Notes under the pieces: generated by a model
What the model was told of the DNA's origin: nothing
Database searches by the model: none
The model's input: only the letters and a program-made list of their open reading frames with translations
In this document: positions 41,817-48,675 of the stretch, one piece after another
Position numbering within the stretch: the first letter of the stretch is position 1
Layout of the letters: every line of letters starts with the position of its first letter
Made by a program: the position numbers and the translations under genes
From: Oscillospiraceae bacterium
GTDB lineage: Bacteria > Bacillota > Clostridia > Oscillospirales > Oscillospiraceae
Assembly (NCBI GenBank): GCA_009785525.1
Contig: WQWC01000009.1
Location: 1 to 50,831, forward strand
Direction: 5' to 3'
DNA length: 50,831 bases

Positions 41817-43046
41817 ATGGATAAAAAATTCGGATTGCTGGGCGGGACGCTGGAGCACAGCTTTTCACCGCAAATACACGCCCGGATTGCTGATTATGAG
41901 TACAAGTTATATGAAAAATCGCCCGGAAAAATCCGTGATTTCCTGCTTTTGGGCGATTTTGACGGATTGAACGTGACAATTCCGTATAAAAAGACGGTGA
42001 TTCCGTTTTGCGAGACGCTGTCCGCTGCCGCCATGAAGATCGGAAGTGTCAACACTATTATCAAAAATGCCGACGGAACGTTGTACGGAGATAATACCGA
42101 TTATTTTGGATTCCTATACATGCTGCGCAAAAGTGGCGTTGATGTTTCCGGGAAAAAGGCGCTGATCTTAGGAAGCGGCGGCGCGTCTTTAACGGTGCGC
42201 GCGGTGCTGGAAGATAATGGCATCGGTGAGATAATCACAATTTCACGTACTGGAGCCGATAATTATGAGAATATATATCGGCACAAAGATGCGCAGATAA
42301 TCGTCAACACAACGCCCGTGGGGATGTATCCCGGAAACGGTACGTCACCCGTTGCGTTAGATATCTTCGGTTCATGTGAAATTGTTCTGGATATAGTCTA
42401 CAATCCGGCGAAGACGGAGCTTATGTTGGTGGCTGAAGACCGTGGAATCGCAGCCGCCGGGGGGCTGTACATGTTGACTGCCCAAGCCAAACGCGCCGCT
42501 GAGCTGTTCCTTAATATAGACATATCGGACGCTGTAATCGACTCTATTATGCAGGAGATTGAGCGACAGACGAAGAATGTTGTCTTAATAGGAATGCCCG
42601 GCTGCGGCAAAAGCACGGTAGGGAAGAGGCTGGCCGCGCTCACGGGGCGGGAGTTCTGCGATACCGACGAGCTTATCAGGGCGAAAGCCGGAAAAAGCAT
42701 AGCGCGCATTTTCGACGAAGACGGCGAAGATACGTTCCGCGATATCGAACAGCAAGCGCTGCGTGAAGTTTCTGCGAAATCCGGCTGCGTAATCGCAACG
42801 GGCGGCGGCATTGTAAAACGGGAGATTAACAGGCGATTTTTAAGACAGAACAGTGTCACGGTGTTTTTAGACCGAGAGCTGAGTCAACTCACGTCGCACG
42901 GCAGGCCGCTTTCTCAGGCACACGGAGTCACGGCGCTGTATAATGAACGCCTGCCGCTGTACATGGCGTGGAGCGATAAAAAAATCAAATCCGGCAGCGG
43001 AGTTTATGAAACCGCACTGGCGATTAAGGAGGTGTTGAAGTTGTGA
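41817..43046 (+). CDS. aroEK: Fused shikimate dehydrogenase-shikimate kinase
   Basis: 409 residues, ATG at 41817 directly after the aroC stop. Residues 1-245 are AroE: HSFSPQIHARIA (substrate Ser, about 14), NVTIPYKKTVIPFCE (catalytic Lys, about 58), GDNTDYFGF (catalytic Asp), NADP loop LGSGGASLTVRAVL (about 123). Residues 256-409 are AroK: GMPGCGKSTVGKRL (P-loop), CDTDELI, FRDIEQQAL, ATGGGIVKR, GRPLS lid and NERLPLYMAW. All catalytic residues of both halves are visible, though the kinase lid is short. One protein thus turns dehydroshikimate into shikimate 3-phosphate. Confidence 0.95.
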   Translation: MDKKFGLLGGTLEHSFSPQIHARIADYEYKLYEKSPGKIRDFLLLGDFDGLNVTIPYKKTVIPFCETLSAAAMKIGSVNTIIKNADGTLYGDNTDYFGFLYMLRKSGVDVSGKKALILGSGGASLTVRAVLEDNGIGEIITISRTGADNYENIYRHKDAQIIVNTTPVGMYPGNGTSPVALDIFGSCEIVLDIVYNPAKTELMLVAEDRGIAAAGGLYMLTAQAKRAAELFLNIDISDAVIDSIMQEIERQTKNVVLIGMPGCGKSTVGKRLAALTGREFCDTDELIRAKAGKSIARIFDEDGEDTFRDIEQQALREVSAKSGCVIATGGGIVKREINRRFLRQNSVTVFLDRELSQLTSHGRPLSQAHGVTALYNERLPLYMAWSDKKIKSGSGVYETALAIKEVLKL

Positions 43047-43474
43047 AAATACTTGTAATAAACGGCCCGAATATCAATATGCTGGGGCTGCGTGAACCGG
43101 AGATATACGGCAGTAAGAGCTATGCGGATCTTTTGGCGTTTATTCAAAGTGCCGCCGCAGAGATTGGTGTGGAGGCCGAGTGCTTCCAATCGAACAGTGA
43201 GGGCGCGATTGTAGACGCCATTCAGGCCGCCCACGGCAAGTTTGACGGAATTGTCATCAACCCGGCGGCGTATACCCACACCAGCATCGCAGTCCCGGAT
43301 GCGATGAAAGCAGTGGCGATCCCGGCGGTTGAGGTGCATATAAGCGATGTTGCCGCGAGGGAGCCGTACAGGCGAGTATCCTACACGCGGGAAGCGTGCG
43401 TTAAAACTATTGCAGGCGATGGGTTTGAAGGGTATAAAACCGCGATGAGAGTTTTGGCGAATAAGGAATGGTGA
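43043..43474 (+). CDS. aroQ: 3-dehydroquinate dehydratase, type II
   Basis: 143 residues, GTG start at 43043 (overlap GTGA with the fusion gene), preceded by AAGGAGG. Type II dehydroquinase: VINGPNINMLGLREPEIYG (catalytic Tyr about 22), FQSNSEGAIVDAIQAA, INPAAYTHTSIAVPDAM (catalytic His about 79) and VHISDVAAREPYRRVSY. Makes dehydroshikimate and completes the shikimate gene set of the operon. Confidence 0.96.
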   Translation: MKILVINGPNINMLGLREPEIYGSKSYADLLAFIQSAAAEIGVEAECFQSNSEGAIVDAIQAAHGKFDGIVINPAAYTHTSIAVPDAMKAVAIPAVEVHISDVAAREPYRRVSYTREACVKTIAGDGFEGYKTAMRVLANKEW

Positions 43475-43475
43475 T

Positions 43476-43511
43476 ATGAAAAAGACGCTAATATTATGCG
43501 GTGCAATATAA
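43476..43511 (+). pseudogene. Possible remnant of a gene start after aroQ (11 codons)
   Basis: One base after the aroQ stop there is ATG with AAGGAATGG upstream, encoding MKKTLILCGAI and then TAA. It resembles the beginning of a real protein cut off directly before the terminator. It may be a leftover from a deletion or chance. Confidence 0.25.
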
Positions 43512-43518
43512 GAGAAGC

Positions 43519-43560
43519 TATAAAAAGGAAGACCACCAGTCGGTGGTCTTCCTTTTTATA
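43519..43560 (+). terminator. Terminator of the shikimate operon
   Basis: Perfect 19-bp stem (43519-43537 with 43542-43560), arms TATAAAAAGGAAGACCACC and its complement, loop AGTC, with a T5 run inside the 3' arm. Also usable on the minus strand for rubrerythrin. Confidence 0.92.
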
Positions 43561-43638
43561 CTGTGTGGCACTTTCAATAGAATGTACGGAAAGCCAAGCA
43601 ATGCGCGGACCTTTTTGCTCACCATTGCGCAACATGGC

Positions 43639-44181
43639 TTAATAATTAATAGACCGCAATTCAAAGTACGCCTGAGGATGACTGCAAACCGGACATACAT
43701 TTGGGGCGGCGTCAGAGTCTTCGATATGACCGCAGTTTCTGCAAATCCACACGGATTTTTCGGTTTTCTTGAAGACATTGTTGTTTTTTACGTTGTCCAA
43801 GAGTTTGCGGTATCTCTCTTCATGCTCTTTTTCAACATCACCGACCTGTGAAAACAGGTTCGCAATGTTGTCGAACCCCTCTTCTTTGGCCTCCTGCGCC
43901 ATGCGTTTGTACATCTCGGTCCATTCTTCGTTTTCCCCGTCAGCGGCGATCTTCAAGTTTTCTTCGGTCGAACCTACACTACCGCCGTTGAGAAGTTTGT
44001 ACCAGATTTCTGCGTGCTCTCTTTCATTGTTTGCCGTTTCTTCAAAAATGGCTGAGATTTGCTCATATCCCTCTTTTTTTGCCTTACCTGAAAAATAAGT
44101 ATACTTATTCCGGGCCATTGATTCGCCGGCAAATGCCTCCAGCAGATTCTTTTCAGTTTTCGTCCCTTTTAAGTCAGGCAT
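43639..44181 (-). CDS. rbr: Rubrerythrin
   Basis: 180 residues, ATG at 44181 with GGAG eleven bases upstream. Di-iron ferritin-like domain with the two E-x-x-H-type motifs ([13 protein letters not shown] about 15, [14 protein letters not shown] about 47, and [13 protein letters not shown] about 126), then a C-terminal rubredoxin domain with [23 protein letters not shown] (two CxxC iron ligands, about 147-170). Reduces hydrogen peroxide with electrons from rubredoxin or NADH oxidoreductases: oxidative stress defence in anaerobes. Confidence 0.96.
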   Translation of the reverse strand: MPDLKGTKTEKNLLEAFAGESMARNKYTYFSGKAKKEGYEQISAIFEETANNEREHAEIWYKLLNGGSVGSTEENLKIAADGENEEWTEMYKRMAQEAKEEGFDNIANLFSQVGDVEKEHEERYRKLLDNVKNNNVFKKTEKSVWICRNCGHIEDSDAAPNVCPVCSHPQAYFELRSINY

Positions 44182-44250
44182 AATATTTCGCTCCTTTTCT
44201 TAATAAATCGGCGCTTATCTTAAGTAAAAGCTATGGATTTTCATATATCT

Positions 44251-44280
44251 ATATTAACATATAAACAGGAATTTTGTCAA
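44251..44280 (-). promoter_or_regulatory. Promoter of rubrerythrin
   Basis: Minus-strand TTGACA (44275-44280), 18-bp spacer, TAATAT (44251-44256). Confidence 0.55.
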
Positions 44281-44312
44281 GCTGAGATTGGGAAAATGAA
44301 ACATTCCCCTGT

Positions 44313-44346
44313 CCCCCTTTGTGCGCGAAGGAGGCTCTGGACGAGG
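44313..44346. repeat. Dispersed palindromic repeat, copy C
   Basis: CCCCCTTTGTGCGCGAAGGAGG continuing CTCTGGACGAGG, 31 of 35 positions equal to copy B read from its reverse strand. Just to the right lies a GTAGGG...CCCTAC hairpin (44382-44410). Confidence 0.6.
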
Positions 44347-44452
44347 ATTTTCGCCGCATATGGTCAATTTGACCGGCCAATGTAGGGCCGACCGGGGACG
44401 ACCGCCCCTACGGGTTGCGGTTATGCATTATGGGGCGCACGGGGGGACGCCC

Positions 44453-45229
44453 TCACGACCCGGTCGATTTATACCGCCGCAGCCCTACGCGGAAGAGCAC
44501 ATAGCAGGGGAGTAAAAACAGCAGACTCAACAGCGGAGTGAACATATAAAACATGCTTTCTTCCATACCCAACAGATATAATAGCGGCCAATACTGAAAC
44601 AACGCCAGCGGGATCACATATGTGAGGAATCGAAGCACGCCCTCGCCGTAAATTACGAATGGATACCGACCAAACTCGCGCCCACCATCTGTCAGAATAT
44701 TCATAAACTCCAGCCCCTCAACCGTGAAGAACGAGACCGCCGCATATATGACAAACAATCCAAAAAACACCAGGCTGCCGCAAACGATCATCAAAACCAG
44801 TGTCAGGACGTTATCCCAAGTCCACACAATGCCGCTTGTTGATAGCGCGTAGATAAGTACCACAACGGATTGCACCAGCCGCCCAATCCGCGCGAACTCC
44901 ATTTTTGAGGCCAGGACTTGGAAGATCACATTCCGTGGCCTGACAAGCGCGCGGTCAAATTCGCCGTTGCCCAGCATCCGCGGAAATAGGTCAAACCCGC
45001 GCCCGAACATCTCGGCCAGCGTAAACGCTATCAATACAATAGCAAAGCACAGCAACACCTGCGCAAACGTGAATCCGGCGACTTCGTTAAACAGCGAAAA
45101 CATGAAGTAAATGCCGATGAGGCCCAAGAATGACGTGAGGAATTGCCCCAGCATTGTCATAAAGAACGACACTTTGTACTGCATCTGGCTTTTTAAGTGC
45201 ATAGCAAAAAATTTAAAATAAAGCCCCAT
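44453..45229 (-). CDS. ABC-2 type permease (COG3694-like)
   Basis: 258 residues, ATG at 45229 with AAGGAGG upstream (inside the end of the preceding gene). Six hydrophobic segments; contains FGRGFDLFPRMLGNGEFDRALVRPRNVIFQVLASKMEFARIG, the loop pattern of the uncharacterised ABC-2 permease pair COG3694/COG4587. Third gene of a three-gene ABC export operon. Substrate unknown. Confidence 0.9.
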   Translation of the reverse strand: MGLYFKFFAMHLKSQMQYKVSFFMTMLGQFLTSFLGLIGIYFMFSLFNEVAGFTFAQVLLCFAIVLIAFTLAEMFGRGFDLFPRMLGNGEFDRALVRPRNVIFQVLASKMEFARIGRLVQSVVVLIYALSTSGIVWTWDNVLTLVLMIVCGSLVFFGLFVIYAAVSFFTVEGLEFMNILTDGGREFGRYPFVIYGEGVLRFLTYVIPLALFQYWPLLYLLGMEESMFYMFTPLLSLLFLLPCYVLFRVGLRRYKSTGS

Positions 45230-45230
45230 G

Positions 45231-46034
45231 TCAACCTCCTTGAACGATTACTTTTTTCAAAGCGCGGCGCATGGCAACACGGCCAACCGCGAACAGCATA
45301 ATCAGCCAGAACACCTGCAAAATCATGCCTCGCAGTGCGTCTGAGCCCGCAATATCGCCGCTGTATATCCGCAAGGGCATGTTTTGCATTGCCGCAAATG
45401 GCAGAAGCTCAACAATGACGCGGATAGGCGCGGGGAAAAACGGCAAGGGGATAATGGCACCTTGCAGGAACTCACCCAGCATAGCCGAGATTATTCTAAT
45501 GCCGAGGGGTGACATCGTGTAGAACAGCGATGTATAGACCAACATGCAAAACGCCACAACAACGCCCAGCGCCAACACTGCCGACAGCAAGAACAGCGCG
45601 AATTGGGCAAAACTCGGCGGCAGTGACATCCTGAACGGCTCCGGCAGGAGAAACACCACAAGAAATATTGCTATACAACGCAGCGTGGCCCGTGACACAC
45701 GATTTGCTGTGCATTGACAGAACCAGCGGTTGTACAAATCCAATGGACGCACCAATTCATACGCTATTGCGCCGGAAGTGATTGAGTCGGCTATATCATC
45801 TTCCCAGAACCACGTCATAAACAGCGCGATAAAAGCCTGCTGCATCCATATGTATGAAACCATGTGCGAAAACTCCATCGGGAATGCGGCGGGGTTTTCC
45901 CGATAGAACACCCTGAAAGTGAGGATCAGCATAAATCCCCACGCGAATTGGGTAGTCACGCCTGCCAGCGCCGCCGCGCGGTATTGCAGTGTGTTGACAA
46001 AGCGAATCCGGAACAGCGCCGTATACATTTTCAT
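45231..46034 (-). CDS. ABC-2 type permease (COG4587-like)
   Basis: 267 residues, ATG at 46034 overlapping the ATPase stop by 4 bp. Hydrophobic throughout with about six helices. It shows SGAIAYELVRPLDLYNRWFCQ and later QNMPLRIYSGDIAG, conserved in this permease family. Forms the membrane part of the exporter with the next gene product. Two bases from the next start, so translation is coupled. Confidence 0.9.
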   Translation of the reverse strand: MKMYTALFRIRFVNTLQYRAAALAGVTTQFAWGFMLILTFRVFYRENPAAFPMEFSHMVSYIWMQQAFIALFMTWFWEDDIADSITSGAIAYELVRPLDLYNRWFCQCTANRVSRATLRCIAIFLVVFLLPEPFRMSLPPSFAQFALFLLSAVLALGVVVAFCMLVYTSLFYTMSPLGIRIISAMLGEFLQGAIIPLPFFPAPIRVIVELLPFAAMQNMPLRIYSGDIAGSDALRGMILQVFWLIMLFAVGRVAMRRALKKVIVQGG

Positions 46035-47005
46035 ATGTGATACTCCTTATACAGCGCGGCCACCAGCGCTTCGGCGGATATGCCGGATACCGATATATCA
46101 ATCAGTTCCGTTCGTGGCGCGAAGTACGCAATCGCGTCCGACACTGACAGAACAGATGGCTCAAGCGCGATGACCATCCGGCCGTCTTTGGTTTCAATGA
46201 CTGTCATGCCTTCACAGATCATAGGCTCAAGTCCCGCGTATTCGACTACAAGCGTCTTGCGCTCCGATGAGCGTTTTTTCAATTCATCCAGACTGTCGTC
46301 CAGTAGAATCCTGCCTTTGCCGATGAGCAGTATACGTTCGGTCAGTGCCTCTATATCCTGCATATCGTGCGTGGTCAGGATGACCGTTGTGCCGCGCTCG
46401 GCGTTCAGCTTCTTGATAAACTGCCGCACCGCGATTTTGGATACAGCGTCAAGGCCGATGGTCGGTTCATCCAAAAACAGTGTCTTAGGACTATGCAGCA
46501 GCGAAGCCGCGATTTCGCATCGCATACGCTGGCCCAGACTGAGACTCCGTGCGGGAGTTTTGACTAGCTCGCTCAAGTCAAGCAGCTCGGTCAACTCGTC
46601 CAGGTTGCGCCGGTACAACGCGTCGTCCACCTTGTACATGTCGCGAATCAGCTCAAAACTGTCGATGACCGGCACATCCCACCACAGTTGGCTGCGCTGG
46701 CCGAACACAACACCGATCTCGCGGACGTGGTTGACGCGCTCTTTCCACGGCACGCGTCCATCGATGTCACACGTGCCGCTGTCCGGCGTCAGGATTCCGC
46801 ACATAATTTTAATCGTGGTGCTTTTCCCCGCGCCGTTCGGGCCGATGTATCCGACCATTTCGCCGTCGTTGATGGTGAAACTGACGTCAGTCAGTGCGTG
46901 GACGATTTCGTGCTCACGCGAGAAAAGGGATTTTACAGCGCGTAAAATCCCGGATTGCCGCTTCGTAACGCGGAAGGTTTTGTTGATGTTTTGGACGTTT
47001 ATCAT
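46031..47005 (-). CDS. ABC transporter ATP-binding protein (COG4586-like)
   Basis: 324 residues, ATG at 47005 with GGAGG upstream. Walker A GPNGAGKSTTIKIM (about 56), Q-loop VVFGQRSQLWWDVPV (about 97), signature LSLGQRMRCEIA (about 154), Walker B TLFLDEPTIGLD (about 175) and switch His TTHDMQD (about 211). The C-terminal extension after about 240 is typical of the DrrA/COG4586 exporter ATPases. First gene of an operon with two ABC-2 permeases; its substrate may be a drug, lipid or polysaccharide. Confidence 0.94.
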   Translation of the reverse strand: MINVQNINKTFRVTKRQSGILRAVKSLFSREHEIVHALTDVSFTINDGEMVGYIGPNGAGKSTTIKIMCGILTPDSGTCDIDGRVPWKERVNHVREIGVVFGQRSQLWWDVPVIDSFELIRDMYKVDDALYRRNLDELTELLDLSELVKTPARSLSLGQRMRCEIAASLLHSPKTLFLDEPTIGLDAVSKIAVRQFIKKLNAERGTTVILTTHDMQDIEALTERILLIGKGRILLDDSLDELKKRSSERKTLVVEYAGLEPMICEGMTVIETKDGRMVIALEPSVLSVSDAIAYFAPRTELIDISVSGISAEALVAALYKEYHI

Positions 47006-47047
47006 AAGCGAATCCTCCTATCAATCAGCTGATGACTTGGACAATTT

Positions 47048-47076
47048 ATTATAGTGAAAGTAGCGCGGCCTGTAAA
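47048..47076 (-). promoter_or_regulatory. Promoter of the ABC-2 export operon
   Basis: Minus-strand TTTACA (47071-47076), 17-bp spacer, TATAAT (47048-47053). Confidence 0.75.
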
Positions 47077-47131
47077 ACTCAGAATCCGCCGTCGGCGTAC
47101 TTTGATTGCACAGAAGAAGGGGGAATACTAA

Positions 47132-47187
47132 TTTTTTTGAAGTTTTTCAAAAAAATGCTTGACAGGTTGCCATTTGCGTGGTAATGT
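47132..47187 (+). promoter_or_regulatory. Palindrome plus promoter facing a short reading frame
   Basis: Perfect 10-bp palindrome TTTTTTTGAA-gttt-TTCAAAAAAA (47132-47155) directly before TTGACA (47159-47164), 17-bp spacer and a weak -10 TAATGT (47182-47187). The transcript would run into 47252-47389. Confidence 0.45.
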
Positions 47188-47251
47188 ATATATACAATTG
47201 GTTTGGAAAAGCCATGGGCTTTATATAATGCACCCTTCAAGGGGTTGTGCG

Positions 47252-47389
47252 ATGCATATGCGTCGTTTTTTGTTGCTCATTATCATTGTAGGGGCAGCAT
47301 TTTGTCGCCCGTTGACTTTCGCCGATGCCGTATATGTCCGCAGACAAAAAAATAACGGGCGACCCCAGGTCGTACCCGTATATGCATAA
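47252..47389 (+). CDS. Possible small secreted peptide (45 residues)
   Basis: ATG at 47252 with AAGGGG seven bases upstream; TAA at 47387-47389. Product begins MHMRRFLLLIIIVGAAFC, which looks like a short signal peptide (basic then hydrophobic, ending near an Ala-x-Ala or lipobox-like GAAFC), then a basic tail. The start overlaps a hairpin CGATGC-atat-GCGTCG followed by TTTTTT (47250-47271), which could instead be a terminator for a small RNA, and the body includes a GTAGGGGC repeat. Not recognised; weakly supported. Confidence 0.3.
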   Translation: MHMRRFLLLIIIVGAAFCRPLTFADAVYVRRQKNNGRPQVVPVYA

Positions 47390-47434
47390 ATTGCAGATTT
47401 AAAAATGGGTGTTTTTTAACACCCACTTTTTCGT
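47349..47434 (-). terminator. Two terminator hairpins downstream of tenA
   Basis: Nearest tenA: TGGGTGTT-tttt-AACACCCA (47406-47425) with T tracts on both sides, 17 bp past the stop at 47451. Further on: ACGGGCGACC-cca-GGTCGtaCCCGT (about 47353-47377) followed on the minus strand by TTATTTTTTTG. Confidence 0.75.
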
Positions 47435-47450
47435 ATCGTTATTTGTGATA

Positions 47451-48125
47451 TTAAACGAAATACGACATTTGCTGCTTGTATGCCATATCCCAAAACAAGT
47501 ATTCAAACTCAACGCTGGAGATGAAGATTTCCTCTATATTTTTGCGCTGCTCATCTGACATGGTTGACACAAGGTTGTCAAGCGCATCGTAGAACCACTC
47601 GAAGGATTCTGAAAAGCTGTCACTTGCGTAGGTTTCGATCCATGTTTTGTAGAAGTTGCCCTCCAGCTGATCAGCATATTGATCTTTCAGGCGTTTGCCA
47701 TAGTCGGCATATGTCCACGCACAGGGGAAAACAGCGGAGAGCACTTCGGCCAAACCGCCTGTGAGGCCATAGGAGAGCATATTTGCTGTATATGACCGGT
47801 TGTAAAGCGAGGATTTAACGGAAAGCATTTCCGCCTGCGACACGCCGAAGCTTTCCATATACGCACGATGGACGTTCATCTCATTGGCAAGGATAAAATA
47901 CTGGCTTGTCGTGAACCCAGTCATCAGCTCTTCCGTATCGGATTTAAGCGCGGCGGCGGCAAAAACTTTGGCATATTGCAATAGATAGAGATAATCTTGA
48001 AGCAAGTAAAACTTAAATTTTTCCTTATCCAGCGTACCCTTCCCAAGTTCTTGGACGAAAGGGTGGTTATACCCATCTTCCCAAACTTTAGCGGCTTTTG
48101 CTTTCAATCCCCTTGAAAATGACAT
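47451..48125 (-). CDS. tenA: Thiaminase II / aminopyrimidine aminohydrolase
   Basis: 224 residues from ATG at 48125 (an ATG four codons upstream directly adjoins the SD AAGGA and is less likely). TenA family: HPFVQELGKGTLDKEKFKFYLLQDYLYL (about 17), catalytic Cys in VFPCAWTYADYGK (about 135) and catalytic Glu in FEYLFWDMAY (about 211). Hydrolyses thiamin or its degradation products to salvage the pyrimidine. No other thiamin gene nearby; 19 bp downstream of a GNAT gene on the same strand. Confidence 0.95.
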   Translation of the reverse strand: MSFSRGLKAKAAKVWEDGYNHPFVQELGKGTLDKEKFKFYLLQDYLYLLQYAKVFAAAALKSDTEELMTGFTTSQYFILANEMNVHRAYMESFGVSQAEMLSVKSSLYNRSYTANMLSYGLTGGLAEVLSAVFPCAWTYADYGKRLKDQYADQLEGNFYKTWIETYASDSFSESFEWFYDALDNLVSTMSDEQRKNIEEIFISSVEFEYLFWDMAYKQQMSYFV

Positions 48126-48144
48126 TTTATTACCCATTCCTTAC

Positions 48145-48612
48145 TTATAGTCTTTTTAAATAAACGTTGCACTCGTGCGGATCATATTCGTTGCCGGGGT
48201 CTCTTCTTACAAATTCGGTGAATCCGTGTTTTGAATAGATATGTTTCGCGTTTTCGTTATCATCCGCGACACCTATTGTTATTTCGGAATAGCCTTGTTC
48301 TTTGATTTTATTTACAACTTGTGATAAAAAATATTGACCAATACCTTTGTTCTGATATTCGTCTAAAACTCGAAAACCTTCCATATAAACGCGTCTGTTT
48401 GGGATAGTATAATCTTCGCAACGTTTATCGTTAAAGACAATCGTTACCTCGCCGATAAAATGATTATCAGATTCAATGACGTATACGTCTACATCACGAT
48501 TTTCTATTCGTTCGGCTCTTTCTTTTATGAACTTTTCGGTGTCTTCAGCCGTGAATAACGGATTGAGTTTTTCTAACTCTTTCGGATTTATGATTTTGAT
48601 TATATAATCCAT
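48145..48612 (-). CDS. GNAT family N-acetyltransferase
   Basis: 155 residues from ATG at 48612, with GGAG nine bases upstream; the 5-codon longer TTG start contains that SD. Acetyl-CoA loop is VLDEYQNKGIGQYFLSQVV (about 86-104). The C-terminal KHIYSKHGFTEFVRRDPGNEYD is common in GNATs that acetylate small amines or antibiotics. Substrate unknown. Probably cotranscribed with tenA. Confidence 0.88.
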   Translation of the reverse strand: MDYIIKIINPKELEKLNPLFTAEDTEKFIKERAERIENRDVDVYVIESDNHFIGEVTIVFNDKRCEDYTIPNRRVYMEGFRVLDEYQNKGIGQYFLSQVVNKIKEQGYSEITIGVADDNENAKHIYSKHGFTEFVRRDPGNEYDPHECNVYLKRL

Positions 48613-48631
48613 TTTCAGTATCTCCAATATT

Positions 48632-48669
48632 CACGCGGACGGGCGGATTTTATTCTGCCCGTCCGCGTG
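48632..48669. repeat. 13-bp inverted repeat between the flavoprotein and GNAT genes
   Basis: CACGCGGACGGGC/GCCCGTCCGCGTG (48632-48644 with 48657-48669), lying between the flavoprotein stop and the GNAT start. No T tract on the minus strand, so a partial terminator, attenuator or mRNA-stabilising hairpin is more likely. Confidence 0.6.
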
Positions 48670-48675
48670 TTGCTT

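Noticed and set aside
46080-47054. 324-codon plus-strand frame opposite the ABC ATPase
   Set aside because: Ser/Arg-rich shadow of a gene with all ATPase motifs on the other strand.
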